From: Epiperipatus broadwayi
Taxonomy: Eukaryota > Onychophora > Udeonychophora > Euonychophora > Peripatidae
Length of the DNA: 64,000 bases
Reading direction: 5' to 3'
Assembly (NCBI GenBank): GCA_028023455.1
Contig: JAQFVV010006695.1
Coordinates: 396,626-460,625, forward strand
Under the pieces are notes generated by a model. It had not been told where the DNA came from, did no database searches, and saw only the letters and a list, made by a program, of their open reading frames with translations. The position numbers and the translations under genes were made by a program. Shown piece after piece: positions 34,049 through 46,477 of the stretch; the stretch's first letter is position 1, and each line of letters opens with the position of its first letter.

Positions 34049-35335
34049 GGCCTTGGATGATTACCGTGACCGATAATGATGATGACTTTTATTTTATTTT
34101 ATTGCTAACTATTTAATATATCCTAAAAAAATTATTAAACTGTTTTACGGTTATCTCTATTTTATTTATTTTTATTCCTTGTTTAACTCTGCGATTATTA
34201 CGTTTGACTTCAAATTTTATTAATGGCTAATAGGCTATCTCCCTCTCGGTTCTGTTGGCCTAATTGCTGCTTTTACATTTATCACTAAAACCCCAACTAC
34301 TGCCCTCTTACTACTGCTAAAATTTCTCGCTTAAATCTGCTGCCAACATATATATTTTTAACTGCCCGTATATATAAAAATTTCTTAAATTCTACCTGTC
34401 AAATTGTTTTGCTAAAATATATTTTTAAACTCAAGCAACTTTATTTATATATATAAACATTCGCTAGATCCGGGTATAATTATTTCGTTCCTTCTTATTT
34501 AAGACTAGCATACATATAATTTTATTTACATAATTATTGATCCGATTCACGTTTCATTATTTGGTCTAGGAAAAATTTACACACGTTGGAAAAAACAAAT
34601 TACATATAAAGAATTTAGCCTGGTGACAAAATTTATTTTAGAAGTAACTCCGTTTAATGAAATTACCCTTGGGCACCATGTCACCAGTTAAAAGGATCCA
34701 TAGACTGTTAGCTTCCCAAAATTAATTTTAATAACTATTCCATTTAACTATGGGCACTCGTTAAAACATTCGCATTTTTTTTATTGATTACAACATTTGA
34801 TTTATGATTATTTCTGAATTCCATACGATAGCCTATTATATCTAGGTCATTACCGTACAAAATTATTATTATGCTACCTTGCGCATTGAGCCGATAAAAC
34901 TTTATTTTGATAGAAAATACAATATTTGAAATATTCATAGATTGTCACAATATTCACTTGGGACAATATTTAAGTAATTCTCGCCTTGCGTATATAGCGT
35001 GGCTTAAATGAAACAACAATACAGATAAATACAGATGGCTCGTATCGCACTATAGCAAGTTTGGACAAATTGTGATTATACAGTATAAGTAATTGAATGC
35101 CTGAGTCAAACAAAATATATGAAGTATACATACAAATAAACAATATAGAGTTTGAAAAATATTATATATATCAAAAATATAAAGGATTTGAGTGATTAAA
35201 TACGAAACAAAATGCTAACATTAAGCTACAGGGATGTGGATGTTTTAAATAATTAAGATCTACAGGGATGTGGGTGTTTAAATATTCGAGGCTCCACGTT
35301 TGGGCAAGCCATGGACCCGAAAAAAAAAAATACTA
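34049..35335 (-). other. Leader of the LTR element with primer-site-like and direct-repeat segments
   Basis: Non-coding in the minus sense. Near 35,292-35,317 the minus strand reads TGGCTTGCCCAAACGTGGA, resembling a tRNA primer-binding site and leader, about 20 bp from the LTR. A second TGGTGCCCAAGGG-like stretch lies near 34,672. At 35,225-35,280 a CTACAGGGATGTGG unit occurs twice in tandem. Confidence 0.35.
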
Positions 35336-38041
35336 TGTAACAGTCAGAATCGTCTATCTCGCTAACACACTGCAGAATTCAAACCCCAGACATGAAACTG
35401 AACATTCTAGGAGGGGTTGCCTTCTAGATATACTAAGTTCGAATCTAAAGCCCAAATTTCACAGCGCCATCTACGTGACAACGCATCTGATGCCACTACT
35501 AGTATGACCTTTGACCGGTGCCTGGTGGTCAGGGAGAAACAAAAGACTCTATACTAAAAGAAGTTTGGGTGGCTAATTAACGTCTATGGATTTACAAAAG
35601 AAATGCAGAAAATATATATATAGACCAAGACAGTGATAGGAATCAAATAAAATAAGAGATCAAATTTAGTTTTAAATAATTTCACAAAATTTATTCATAA
35701 AATATATATATAATGCCACTGTCTGCTTATATGAGACAGGGAAGTGTATTAAATAATTGTGGGCATTATATTTCAATAAATGACAAAAAGGTTTTAAAAC
35801 AAAGTGATATATTCTATTCCTCGGGCTATTAGCATTACAATAATGTGCTTGACGAGATAGGAACATGTGCGAGGTGCTTTGAGAAATTATACAAGTTTAA
35901 GAAAATATTTGAAATTAAGTGTTATAAAATATTTATTGATTTTGAGAATAGCATGGACAAAAGCTTACTAAGCAACAAAGTGGGAATATGATCAAAGCAT
36001 TTATTTGAGAATAATAATAATAGAGTTGCATTGGGAGGTCAGTATTGCTGATAATAAATTTATTAAAGTTGGAGGGTGTGGCACGTTTAAGTCACGGATG
36101 CTTTGTAAAATAAATATCAAATAAAACAATATTGAAGATCCGGAATAATTACGGAGGGCATCTCGCCGCTAACCCGTAGGAAAGTATTTTATGAACAGCC
36201 GAAACTTAGCGACTGTGTGACAATTGCGTTTAATTCCCAGGTGTGTCATTTGGAACACACTCTGCCTGGAAACTTGCAATATACGAAAAGAACGGACTTT
36301 GCCGTGTAAAGAATCCTTGGAAAAATAAAACAAAGCGGTCTCAAGAACCAATTCATTTACCAGCAATACGAGACTAGTGTATATAAAAACATACTGAATG
36401 GGTTTTACTCGGATTAAGAGAAATGCCCAATCAAATTCCCCGAAATTCATTTAAAAGGGTCCGCACATTCTCGACGTCAATGATGAACTTTATAATTAAA
36501 GTAGAACACGGTAATTAAAATAGGAAAATGCATGCCTGCGGGTTTGAAAAGTAAGTATAGATTTATATACGCAATCATGCCTTAGGGGACACATTTAATC
36601 ATTGACCTAGCATATACTCTCATATTAGATTAAAATCAATAACGTAGATTTTAAACTATGTGATTATATTATATATTAAAGAATAGAATTGCCCTCGAAC
36701 GAGTGATTTGCATGATAATAAAATTGGAAAATTATAAATTTAAAATATGCCTTAATAGCGGCATCTTACTTTCAATAAAGGGAATAGTTCACTCGGTCAA
36801 AGACAATTCTGACACATTATCATAATAAAATAAAAGAAAGCTTTATAAATAGAAAATATTAACCCAAGGATAGAGCAAAACTGTTGATTATATTATATTA
36901 ACACATTCAAGAAATACATAATGAAGTTATGTGAAATATAAGGAAAACAATTTTAAATAGCTATAGCATGTTAGTTATCACAAGAGCTCTTGGGTTAATT
37001 TAGGGTTACCTCTGGAGAAGCATTTTTAGGTAGATGTTCGGCAGGTTTTATAATTCAGCAGCAAAATCTGGAAATGTTCAAATTTTTGGCAGCGGCAGCA
37101 GTTCCGGGGTTCCTTGTGTGATAACTTCCGATAGTCTATGGCAGCATATGACCATTTCGGAGAGAAATAGCCTTCTTGCGCTCTACTCTGTCATGTCAAG
37201 ATTTACAAATTACTAGAATAGAACTCAGAATGATTTCTTTTAGAAACATTAGAAGAAAAACTACTGGAGAACAAAAGAAAACCCTTCTCTTTATAGTAGA
37301 TGTTAACAATAGAACTGCCCTGGAGCATTACAAAAATATATCGGACTTATCAGCTGTTATTAAATCTATCCGAATGTCTAAAGGAATTCAACATTAATTA
37401 ATTTCTTTTGTTAATTTCCCTGTCGACATTCGGATTACAAACTAGATTTAATTAAAAATTACTTTTACTAATTAAAGAAAACCTTAAGTGGACATCTGCT
37501 GTTTTTAGATAAACTTATATAATATTAACTAATTAAACCATTGTCCCTCATTTATTTTAAAGAAATATTTGGAATGACTTTTATTAAATTAAACGAAAAT
37601 TATTTTACTTTTAACTTGCAATATTTGAATCTATTTACTAAACGAATATTTATTAAATGAATTTTATTTTAAATCAACATATATTACGACGGTAATATAT
37701 TTGTAAATAGGTTCAAACAAAATAACTTTAACAATTTATAATTTTGATATGTTTTAAAATGCATATCATAGTGTGTGCGCAATTACGACTTATATAACCT
37801 ACTTTTTAATAAATCAAAATTATGTGAACATATACATAATCTATAATCTTTTATTTATTTGGGAATGACATATATATATAATACGAGCATTGTACTTGTG
37901 GTTTAAAATTAGGCAGGATTTTCGGTATATAAGCGTATTGCAGACACACTACGATAGATTGGGGTTCAAACTAAGGTATGAGGTAGGAAATAGGTGAGAA
38001 AAGGTGAAACGAAGATCTGCAAAGCAGACCTTACTGTTTCA
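35336..38041 (-). repeat. LTR (5' LTR if the element is minus-oriented)
   Basis: 2,706 bp, the partner of 30,241-32,944. The plus-sense TATATAAG box lies at 37,926-37,933. The ATAT duplication follows at 38,042-38,045. Confidence 0.85.
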
Positions 38042-38850
38042 ATATAAAAATCTTCTACTATTTCATCACTTTGAGAACTTGTTGGGGCATCTGCTATTAA
38101 GTTGTATAACTAATCTTGCCACTCTGTCCAATCCACCATCAATCTCCACAATGTTGTTCTTCCACTTTTTATTTATAATGAATCCTACTCCACTTGTATT
38201 TCCAATATTTGTGCCTTTATAGTAGAGTACATGTTCACTATTTAAAACAATTGTTTCTTCCCCTTTTCTTCTTACTTCACAAAGTCCAATAATGTCCCAT
38301 TTAATATAAGACAGTTTTTCTTCTAACTCTTGCAATCTTCCTTCACTTGAAAGTGATCTTCAGTTGTAAGTAATACCTAAATAAAAAAATTCATCATCAA
38401 ATGGCAGCCTGGGTCCACAATCAGGGGATTCTTAGCACCTTCGGCCACCAACTGCTGCCTTGGTTGCTGACTTTACAGTCTCCTGGGAATAAGGGCCATG
38501 ATTTATTTTTGTCTGTCATAATTGTATATATATATATTGGAAAAATATTTATCATTTACACAAGCATTCATTCTGCCTTATCAGGTTACTGAGAAGAAAG
38601 TCCATGGTGTTTCTTGATCTTAAACTCAGAGGTAAAAATCCAATAACCTCGTCATGCTGGCTAATGCATGTTGGTGAGCAGCCCATCCATGTTTATATAC
38701 TATATGAATAATCACATAGTAATAACAGCTGCAATGACAAGAATATATGGAGTGGACATTAAGAATTTGCCTTGCTCAGTTCCTTTAAGGCCTCCAAAAG
38801 AAATCAAAGGGTTTCCTTTCAATTAATAGCAAACTCCTTTCTGCAACCAA
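38042..38850 (-). pseudogene. RTE-B: N-terminal endonuclease and 5' region
   Basis: Frame 38,335-38,066 on the minus strand is the start of the RTE-B endonuclease (MQELEEKLSYIKWDIIGLCE, then VRRKGEETIVLNSEHVLYY), nearly identical to RTE-A 3,848-3,600. From 38,336 to about 38,850 lies the 5' region, also found in RTE-D (11,560-12,035). Together with 28,341-30,240 it makes one RTE copy cut in two by the LTR element. Confidence 0.8.
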
Positions 38851-39761
38851 AACAAGATAAAAGGAATTATTCTTATACTGCACTTTTAGGACCCAAAGTA
38901 ATAATCTATGTATATGTAAAAAAATTGATAGAATTTTTTAGTTGGATAAGTACACAATACATTAGAACCAAGGAACTATAAAGGTAAATGCTACTTTATA
39001 GTTAATACTGATTGATAATTTGGAATTAAGCTAAATGTCATTTTTATCAGATCTATGAAAATTTTTGTAAAGTTGAACTGAATCTCAGAAAAGCAAAATT
39101 ACAATCTTAAGTTAAGACCAAAAATAGAATGTCATTTTTATTATATGTCTAGCAAAAAACAAAAAGAATTATAAAGGTTCTCAATAATATCTGGACATAT
39201 TCTATAGGCATAGTGGGTAAATGTACACAAAGTTATTGTAGGTCATTGCAATAAGAATTGAATATTAAATGTGTAATGAAGCCACTGATGGTATGGAAGA
39301 AATAGGTTGGATATCTAGCTTCAAGAAAACTTAAAAGATATAAGATTTTTTAAAGAGAATTTTCAAAATTGATTAATAAACAGAAAAAATCTGTAATTCA
39401 TCATGAATAAGTATATCATATAAACAGTTGTTGCAAGTATGGAAATCTACTTAAGTAATTAAGGATGGCAATAAATTTGTAACCTCCTGAGTGTAGAAAA
39501 TTTCTTGCATTAAATCAAATCTTAATGATTAATCAAAATAAACTATAGTTTATTAGTTGATATTGTGAAATTGGTAAATATTTAAGTGTCCCTGTTGGGT
39601 GATATATATTAAAATTTGTCTATTTAGAAATTCATTTATAGATTCATTAAACCACCTAACTACTCTGAAATATTATATTAGAAAATCTGTAGAGATTCTA
39701 ACCAGTAAATAAATTCAAGTATATTTATTAACTCCTTTAAGTTTGCTACTATTTTCTGTTT
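38851..39761. other. Gap between RTE-B and block D
   Basis: A+T-rich sequence with no recognised gene or repeat. Confidence 0.45.
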
Positions 39762-40347
39762 GAACACAACCCCATATGTTAATAATTGTTGAAATGCACC
39801 GAAAAATGCTATAATACATCATAATGACAATTCTAGAGATATCATTCAGGTATAATTTTAAGTCATTATGAATCCTTTATGAACCTTTATTTTAGTAATG
39901 GTTATTAGATTTTGTTATAATTGTAATCTAAGATTGATCATATAATATCAGAGAAAAAAAAAGAATGGACTTTACTTATGTAGACTGCTGCAAGTGATGA
40001 AGAGAGAAATAGGCGATCAAGTAATGAGGCTGAGAAATTGTCAACAATACAATCAGTAAGAACTGTTTAGTATTGAGAAGTGGAATAAAAATGATACTTT
40101 GCATAAATGTTGCATGGATAATGCATGTAATCATTTAGAGTTTATTACATTGTGAAATTAAAAAATAAATATAATGACATCTTTGATTTTAATGATGTAT
40201 TATGAAAATGTCAGGAAAGTAGTATTAATATTTGAATACATGTATAATTATAACAAAGCCAATAATTCTTAAAGATAAATCAGACCAGAGACATTTTTCA
40301 AATTAAACAAGATAATGATGCCCATTGCTGCTCTGTCATTCATCTAT
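39762..40347. repeat. Block D, copy 2
   Basis: Near-identical to 4,342-4,930, starting at CTGTTTGAACACAACCCC. It ends where copy 1 enters the hAT transposase. It is not coding. Confidence 0.75.
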
Positions 40348-40671
40348 TTTTTTGAATAAGCCAAAATATGACAATGTTTCAGAATTGTACATTATTGAAA
40401 AGCAAATGAATTAAAACAAAAAAAAATTAGTTTGTGAACTTTTAATTGTGGATTAATATCTTTAATATTCATTATGGTTACCACAAGCAAGGCTGAATCC
40501 ATAAGTAAAAAGTTAAGATCTAGGTTTTATTGTCACAATAGGTTAATTGAGTAATATGGTTAGATGATTTAGTGAAGATATAGTGGAGATATCAGGATCA
40601 TTGTAGAAGTTAGAATTTAGGAAATAATTTTGTCTTTAAGAAGAATGCAGTCTTGATATTATATGTCAACC

Positions 40672-40722
40672 ATTTACTTTCACTCCTTTAGCTGCCCATT
40701 GTAATCCCCAAAATTACATATG
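40672..40722 (-). pseudogene. Short RTE fragment
   Basis: ACCATTTACTTTCACTCCTT and the following bases match the segment of RTE-A just before its FADD motif (about 1,808-1,850). It is about 50 bp long. Confidence 0.5.
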
Positions 40723-40833
40723 GCCAATACATACATACACTAAGAGATCTACACACACAGTTCAACTGTTAAATAAAAATTATATGGAAAACATAATGGA
40801 CTTATTTGACATTTGAAAAATTATAACATTTAC

Positions 40834-40862
40834 CCACCCCCCTCCACACCCACACACACACA
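40834..40862. repeat. Short C/CA-rich simple repeat
   Basis: CCCACCCCCCTCCACACCCA followed by (CA)n. It lies between the RTE fragment and the Tigger-like end. Confidence 0.7.
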
Positions 40863-40871
40863 CTTTTCTAG

Positions 40872-40938
40872 CAAGCCGTAAGATATGCAATTGTAAAAGT
40901 TTATTAAAATAATCTGCATAAAATGAGACCCAGGTGTA
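40872..40938 (-). mobile_element. Detached Tigger/pogo-like terminus (possible far end of T2)
   Basis: About 65 bp align with the reverse complement of the T1 left end, finishing ATAAAATGAGACCCAGGTGTA. T2 lacks exactly this end. The two may be halves of one element split by the E3 composite, with about 240 bp lost at the right junction; an independent fragment is the alternative. Confidence 0.5.
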
Positions 40939-41049
40939 ATTTTATTTTAAATCAATTTGACACTTATATTTTATATATATCATAGAAATTTCTGTAGTAA
41001 TTTAATATATATACTCTTAATATAAATATCATATTTAGTATGTGTATTT

Positions 41050-41360
41050 AATTATGTGTATAACTCTTACCAACATATAATATTTAAGTTAATTTTAAAA
41101 GATATAAAAATAAAATGAATAAGAAAGTCTTAAATGCACTGAGCCAGCTTTTGGCAGATTGCTGCCAGAGTAATGGTGCTGAATAGAATTGTGCCATTAA
41201 GAATATCCCTAACTGCGCAATTCTATTCAGCACTATGATTCTGGCTGCAATCTGCTGAAAGCTCGCTCGGTAGATTTATAACTTTCCTATTAGTTTTATT
41301 TTTATATCTTTTCAGATTAACTTAAACATTATAAGTTGGCTAGAATTACATAACTATATG
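41050..41360. mobile_element. Hairpin (foldback) element H2
   Basis: Two arms of 100-150 bp are inverted copies meeting at about 41,205: GTGCTGAATAGAATTGTGC on the left and GCGCAATTCTATTCAGCAC on the right. The symmetry continues outward through an AGATATAAAAATAAAA block on both sides. It is non-coding. Confidence 0.7.
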
Positions 41361-44300
41361 AAAAGAGGTATTATTGATAACTGATTATATATGTATAATA
41401 AATTTTCTGTTTAAAATTGGTTGACATTTTTTTTTTTATTTGGGAAATTTTTTTTTTTTAAAAACTATATTATAAACTTTCTTATTTAAATGAAGCTTAC
41501 AATTGTGACCAAGAAAATTGCAAGGTTTACTTAAAACATTGAAGCTTCTCCCCCTCCTCTTCTATATCTAAGAAACTAATTCACCTATTTAAAATATTAA
41601 TGTGTCCTATCACTTTTATAGAGATTTTTTTTAAATATACAAAATTTCAACAAATTATATTGAACTTAACTTTATTAAATCTTGGTTTTAAAATGTTATT
41701 AAATTAAAAGAAAAAATGTCTATATTTCCCTCTTGTGAGTCTTTCTTAAAAGAAATAAATTCTAAGAATTTTGAAGATTTGATACCAAAAGCTTCATTAC
41801 CATGTTCATTTGTCTCTGGCTGAATGATTTATTGCATTTGGTTGTCTTGTTGACTTTTGCTTACCAGGTCAGCATCATTGAGATCACTCACGGGTGGGGG
41901 CTTTTAATTGACATATGATACATTAATTGATTGTGAATTGTTACCTATGGTTTCATTATTTTTAGGTTGATTTTTGTATCCCTGTTCTAGTTCACCCCCA
42001 TTTGGATCTGGCATTGTGTTCAGAACCTATGTACTGTGTGACAGGGTGGTTTCAATGGCAGCAGGTATAGCATTGTAGTTTTAACTAATGTATAATGATA
42101 GATGGGCTTTTGATTGAGGATTTGGGTTGGTATATTGTTAGGATCAGGGTCTTGATGCAATTAAAGTATAAACTCAAAGCTGTTAGTTGCTATGGGTATG
42201 GGTGGGTCCCAGAGATTGTTGAAAGTAAATAAAGTTCCCAAATGTCTGCATCATTTTTTAAGGAGTACCCAAAGTACACATTTTATCAGTTTCTCATTAA
42301 TTGTTATGAAGACAAAGTTGTTCAAGGTTCTAACCTGGGTCTGAAAACTGCACTCTGATTCCTGCCATAAAATTTAATTGCTTGGTGTTCTATGGCTTCA
42401 TATAGTAGCTGTCATGGAAAGCAATGTAGCTAATGTTAAAGTCTATTGATATCATCTTAGAGCAAGAGAGGAAAAAAAATTCAAAATGATGTAAATATTC
42501 CTCAAGGCATGGTATTATTGACTTTGTCATTTATGGTGCTAAGAATTATATTTGTTCAGGTAGTGGGGGGAGATTGTGACATCAAGATTCTTAATGTCAT
42601 TCGCATTAGTTTTTCTGAATTATGGGGTGGAGTAATTTGATGTATTATTTTTGTTCCTTTGAGCTAATTGCTGATATTTAACTATGTCTGCATATGATTG
42701 ATTAGATTTTGCTCCTTCCATTGCAGTGATGTGATTGGTTCTAATTAGTAGGTGATATGACTGTCTAGATTACTTAGATTTTAACAAAAAAAAATTTTAA
42801 AGATCAAAAATATGAAAAAATTATTTAATCTTTTTAAACCAAAGATGTTGAATGATTAATATTTATTAGTTTTTTTTAGTTGTGTAACAGTCCACTTTTC
42901 CTTAAGGAATGCAGATGAACGCATCTATCTATAATTGGACTTATGGTTTTCATATAAGAAGCCATGAATGATGCAGTAAATGTTTAATCCATGATTGCAT
43001 CTATTTAAAATAAATTTAATATTTATATATTCAATACAGATACAATTTAGACCAGTTCATCCAATTTTCACCCCTCTTGATTATTCCGTTGTGCTCAGTA
43101 TTCGAACTCTGACTGAATTTTGCATAACTCTCTTCAGGGATCCATCAATATCCTGTAGCAATAATAATACTTTTATTTAAGTTTGATAGATTCTCAAAAT
43201 TACTTTCAACCAAGATATCATGATGTTAAGTCAGAATAATATATATATGGGTATGTGTATTCAATCTTTTATTATGAAAATAAAATAAGACGGAGGCTTT
43301 CTTAAAATAAATAAAAAATTAACAATATTTATTAACTTAAACAATTTAGATTTACCTTTATATAACAAAATTTATTATTATGAGGCATACATTTCTACTA
43401 CATATGACTGATTTTTACATTAGTATATAAATTTTAAAATGATACATATCCCATAGTAAATATGTATCATAATACATACAAGTTTTAATAGGTTGTAAAC
43501 AAAATGAATAAAGTTTTATAATTCCAAAAATTATAACAACACTAGCTAACTAAATTTAATTAAAACATTATAAATAAAAATCTTTATAATATCCAATCCT
43601 TTGAGGAAATTTCCTTTCTGTAAGACCTCTTATCTATGTATGGTCCTTATTGTTAAAAGAAAAGATCTTTTATCCAAGGATATTAATCATTTATACAGAA
43701 TAATAAATAAACAAATATTACTAAATTAATTAAATTAGTGATAAACAAAAATTATGTTCTGTCATAAATGAATGAATTTAATATGAAGACAAATAAAATC
43801 TTACTTTCATATTAACTACTTGAGTTTCAAGCCGCCATATTGAATTTTCTAAAATACCGGCCTGAGACACAATTTTCACAATGACTTCAGTTTTCATTAT
43901 GTTAAAGCAAAAACAATTACATTGTTAGAAACTAGAAAAATTAAGGAAAACAATAAGCATAAAATAAATAGTGATAACTATATAAAAAATAAGGAAAAAA
44001 AAGAAATTTTCATATCCGAAATAATTTTTATTTTATTATTTGTTCATAATTTGGAATTAACATTAACTAAAATTCAAAATACATCTTCAGTGATAATTTC
44101 TTTATATTCCTCACAAAATTATCTTTCTAAACATGTATAACATGTCTTACCTGAGATAATCCACAGCTTCACAATCTCCAAAACAAGTCGGATATGACTT
44201 CTTCATTTTTATCTTGTACCCCAAATGTTCTAAATGTCAAAGGCATCTATAAAGAAAAAGATTCATCCTAAGAAAAGATACAAAAGAAATCATCATAGCA

Positions 44301-44426
44301 ATTGGCTTCTTGTCTATCTAAAACTAGAAATTGTAGGCTACTGTCTATATCACTGATAAAATGAGTTTCATCTCTTCATTTTATATTTGTGTACGACAGT
44401 GATGTTTATATTCTTTGTGGACACCA
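41361..44426. other. Gap with no supported gene
   Basis: Between about 41,750 and 42,700 the sequence is less A+T-rich. On the minus strand a frame starting at 42,014 (MPDPNGGELEQGYKNQPKN) stops at 41,904 and stays legible for about 60 more codons with two TAA stops. It could be the N-terminus of a dead gag or LINE ORF1, but nothing confirms that. The rest is featureless. Confidence 0.3.
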
Positions 44427-44903
44427 GTGATGTTTATATTCTTTATGCACAGAAGTGATGCTATCTTGTTATATTTATTGTACCACATAGATATAATTTA
44501 TTTGCATATAGTTTATTTATTAGCTATAGACTTGAAAATAATGTTATGAAACATATAGTAAAACCAAAGCATGAACAAGAATAAACAAAAACATAAACAA
44601 GAATCAGAATTTGATATATGTTTGTGTATGCAATGTTTGTATACATTTGATTATTAGTTTTATAACTGTTTATATTCTTTTTATAACTGTTTATATTCTT
44701 TATGCACACAAGTGATGTTTATATTCTTTATGCACAGAAGTGATGCTATCTTATTATATTTATTGTACACATAGATATAATTTATTTGCATACAGTTCAT
44801 TTGTTAGCTAGAGACTTGAAAATAATGTTATGAAACATATAGCGAAACCAAAGCATGAACAAGAATAAACAAAAAACATAAACAAGAATCAGAATTTGAT
44901 TAT
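44427..44903. repeat. Tandem duplication, period about 285 bp
   Basis: The segment beginning GTGATGTTTATATTCTTTAT at 44,427 recurs at 44,712 and is followed for about 190 bp. A shorter 29-bp echo precedes the first copy at about 44,398. Confidence 0.75.
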
Positions 44904-45094
44904 TAGTTTTATAACTCAGTACTTGTAAAACATATTATATAAACATAATTAATGATTTTCAAAAAGTGTTGGTAGAACGTTAGAAAATTATGATAGATAT
45001 GAAGTCTATATGAGCATAAATAAATAAATATATAACTAGAAACACAGAGTAAGTTTTCGATAGATATGAATTTTATATGAGCATATATAACTAC

Positions 45095-45443
45095 AAATTA
45101 ACACACACTAATTACAAACTAAAATTATTAAAAAAAAATTTTTTTTCAAAAAATTAAAAAAAAAATTAAAAAATTTTACTTACGAGAAAATTACGTTGAT
45201 GCTCTATTGTCGGCCTTGTTTGTGAATAACACTGGAGAAATATTCACTTGCAGCCCATAAATCATTTTCCCAAATTAACACACACTAATTACAAACTAAA
45301 ATTAATAAAAAAAATTTTTTTCAAAAAATTAAAAAAAAAATTTTTAAATTTTACTTACGAGAAAATTACATTGAATTTCTATTGTAGGCCTTGTTTTTGA
45401 ATAACACTGGAGAAATTTTCACTTGTGGCCCATAAATCATTTT
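45095..45443. repeat. Tandem duplication, period 177 bp
   Basis: AAATTAACACACACTAATTA starts both units (45,095 and 45,272). Each passes through an A/T homopolymer block and ends CCCATAAATCATTTT. Confidence 0.8.
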
Positions 45444-45519
45444 TGTGTTTTATCGCTTCGTGATAAGTACAAAAATTATAAAAAAAAACAAAAAAATTAA
45501 ATACTGTGGTCGATTAAAA

Positions 45520-45717
45520 CTGTTGCCAAAAATCCAAATTTCAGCCGATTTTTTTGAGGTAAAGATTGTTTGAAAGCTTAGGTATTGAGCTATAAAACGG
45601 GCATATTTTGATTGATGTCATGCGTATACTTTTTACATCAGTAAAGAAAGAAAATAACACGTCATCAAATGAGCACACGAAGTGTGCACTTACCGCCAAC
45701 AATGCGGAAAGAGTTAA
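45520..45717 (-). mobile_element. Possible piggyBac-like terminus
   Basis: Minus strand from 45,717: TTAACTCTTTCCGCATTGTT, then GGCGGTAAGTGCACAC. A TTAA directly followed by CTCTTTCCGCA resembles ends of piggyBac-type elements. The opposite end and a transposase were not found, and the 65-residue frame here (45,738-45,541) is not a transposase. Confidence 0.35.
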
Positions 45718-46327
45718 TTTACTTATTAATCTGGTCAAGTCCCTTTATAAGGAAGACATACATTTTATTAAATAAAAAAAATTTATTTAACCGAATGATT
45801 ATTCCAACGTAAGTAGATTTTAGAAGTGAGGAAATAAAATTAAATATTTACACAAAGATAATATGATGTGTTCAAAATTTATGGTATCATCCTATTCATT
45901 TCCATAATTTGAGTAATATTGTTCCTTAAGAATAAAGTTTTTATTTTCTGGTCATCAATCATCGGTGAGGCAATCAGTATACTCTATTGTTCCTAAACGT
46001 TTCTCTTGCATGTTGTTGACATCCCCTTTAGTAAATTATTTTGATAGAAATTGAAGTTGGATATTGAACTATATAGATGAAATATATAGATATTAGGCAT
46101 TTCAGTAGGAATGATTTAGGTTAGAATAATAGCATTTGATCCTATAGCTTTACTCACGATGCATTTTCTCTAACTTGAAATCTTCTTAAAATAAATTTTA
46201 GATATACATATAAAAGTTTTTGATGATATTTATCTTCCTTAAAATGCAAGTTTAGAACGATATCATTAAGAATTTCTCTAATTATTATATTAAAGATAAT
46301 TTCATTTTTGAAATTATAATTAATGAT

Positions 46328-46477
46328 ATTGAAATTAAACTGAGAGAGTGCAAATTTCTCATGTGCTTACGACTACCAATAGCCAATCAGATCTTAAGCA
46401 CTGGGACAGATAATCTGATTGGCTGTTGGTAGTCATAAGCTCTTGAGAAATTTGCACTCTCTCAGTTTAATTTCAAT
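46328..46477. mobile_element. Hairpin (foldback) element H3, 150 bp
   Basis: Arms of about 65 bp are nearly perfect inverted copies: ATTGAAATTAAACTGAGAGA on the left, TCTCTCAGTTTAATTTCAAT on the right. The loop is about 20-30 bp around 46,400. No frame is present. Confidence 0.75.

Larger units (their letters stand above)
30241..38041 (-). mobile_element. Long-LTR, pol-less LTR retrotransposon (7.8 kb)
   Basis: Two direct repeats of about 2.7 kb (30,241-32,944 and 35,336-38,041) flank a 2.39-kb interior. The LTRs start TGTAACAG and end TTTCA, so the ends are TG...CA in a short imperfect inverted repeat. ATAT flanks both ends. The undisturbed target reads CCATATAAAAATC in RTE-A near 3,525, confirming a 4-bp duplication. 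The interior carries gag-like frames on the minus strand but no protease, RT, RNase H or integrase. The LTRs look about 2% different by eye. Minus-strand orientation is favoured by the frames, a primer-site-like segment and a purine tract; a TATA-like box in the plus sense of the LTR argues the other way. It is probably a non-autonomous Ty3/gypsy-type element. Confidence 0.8.
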
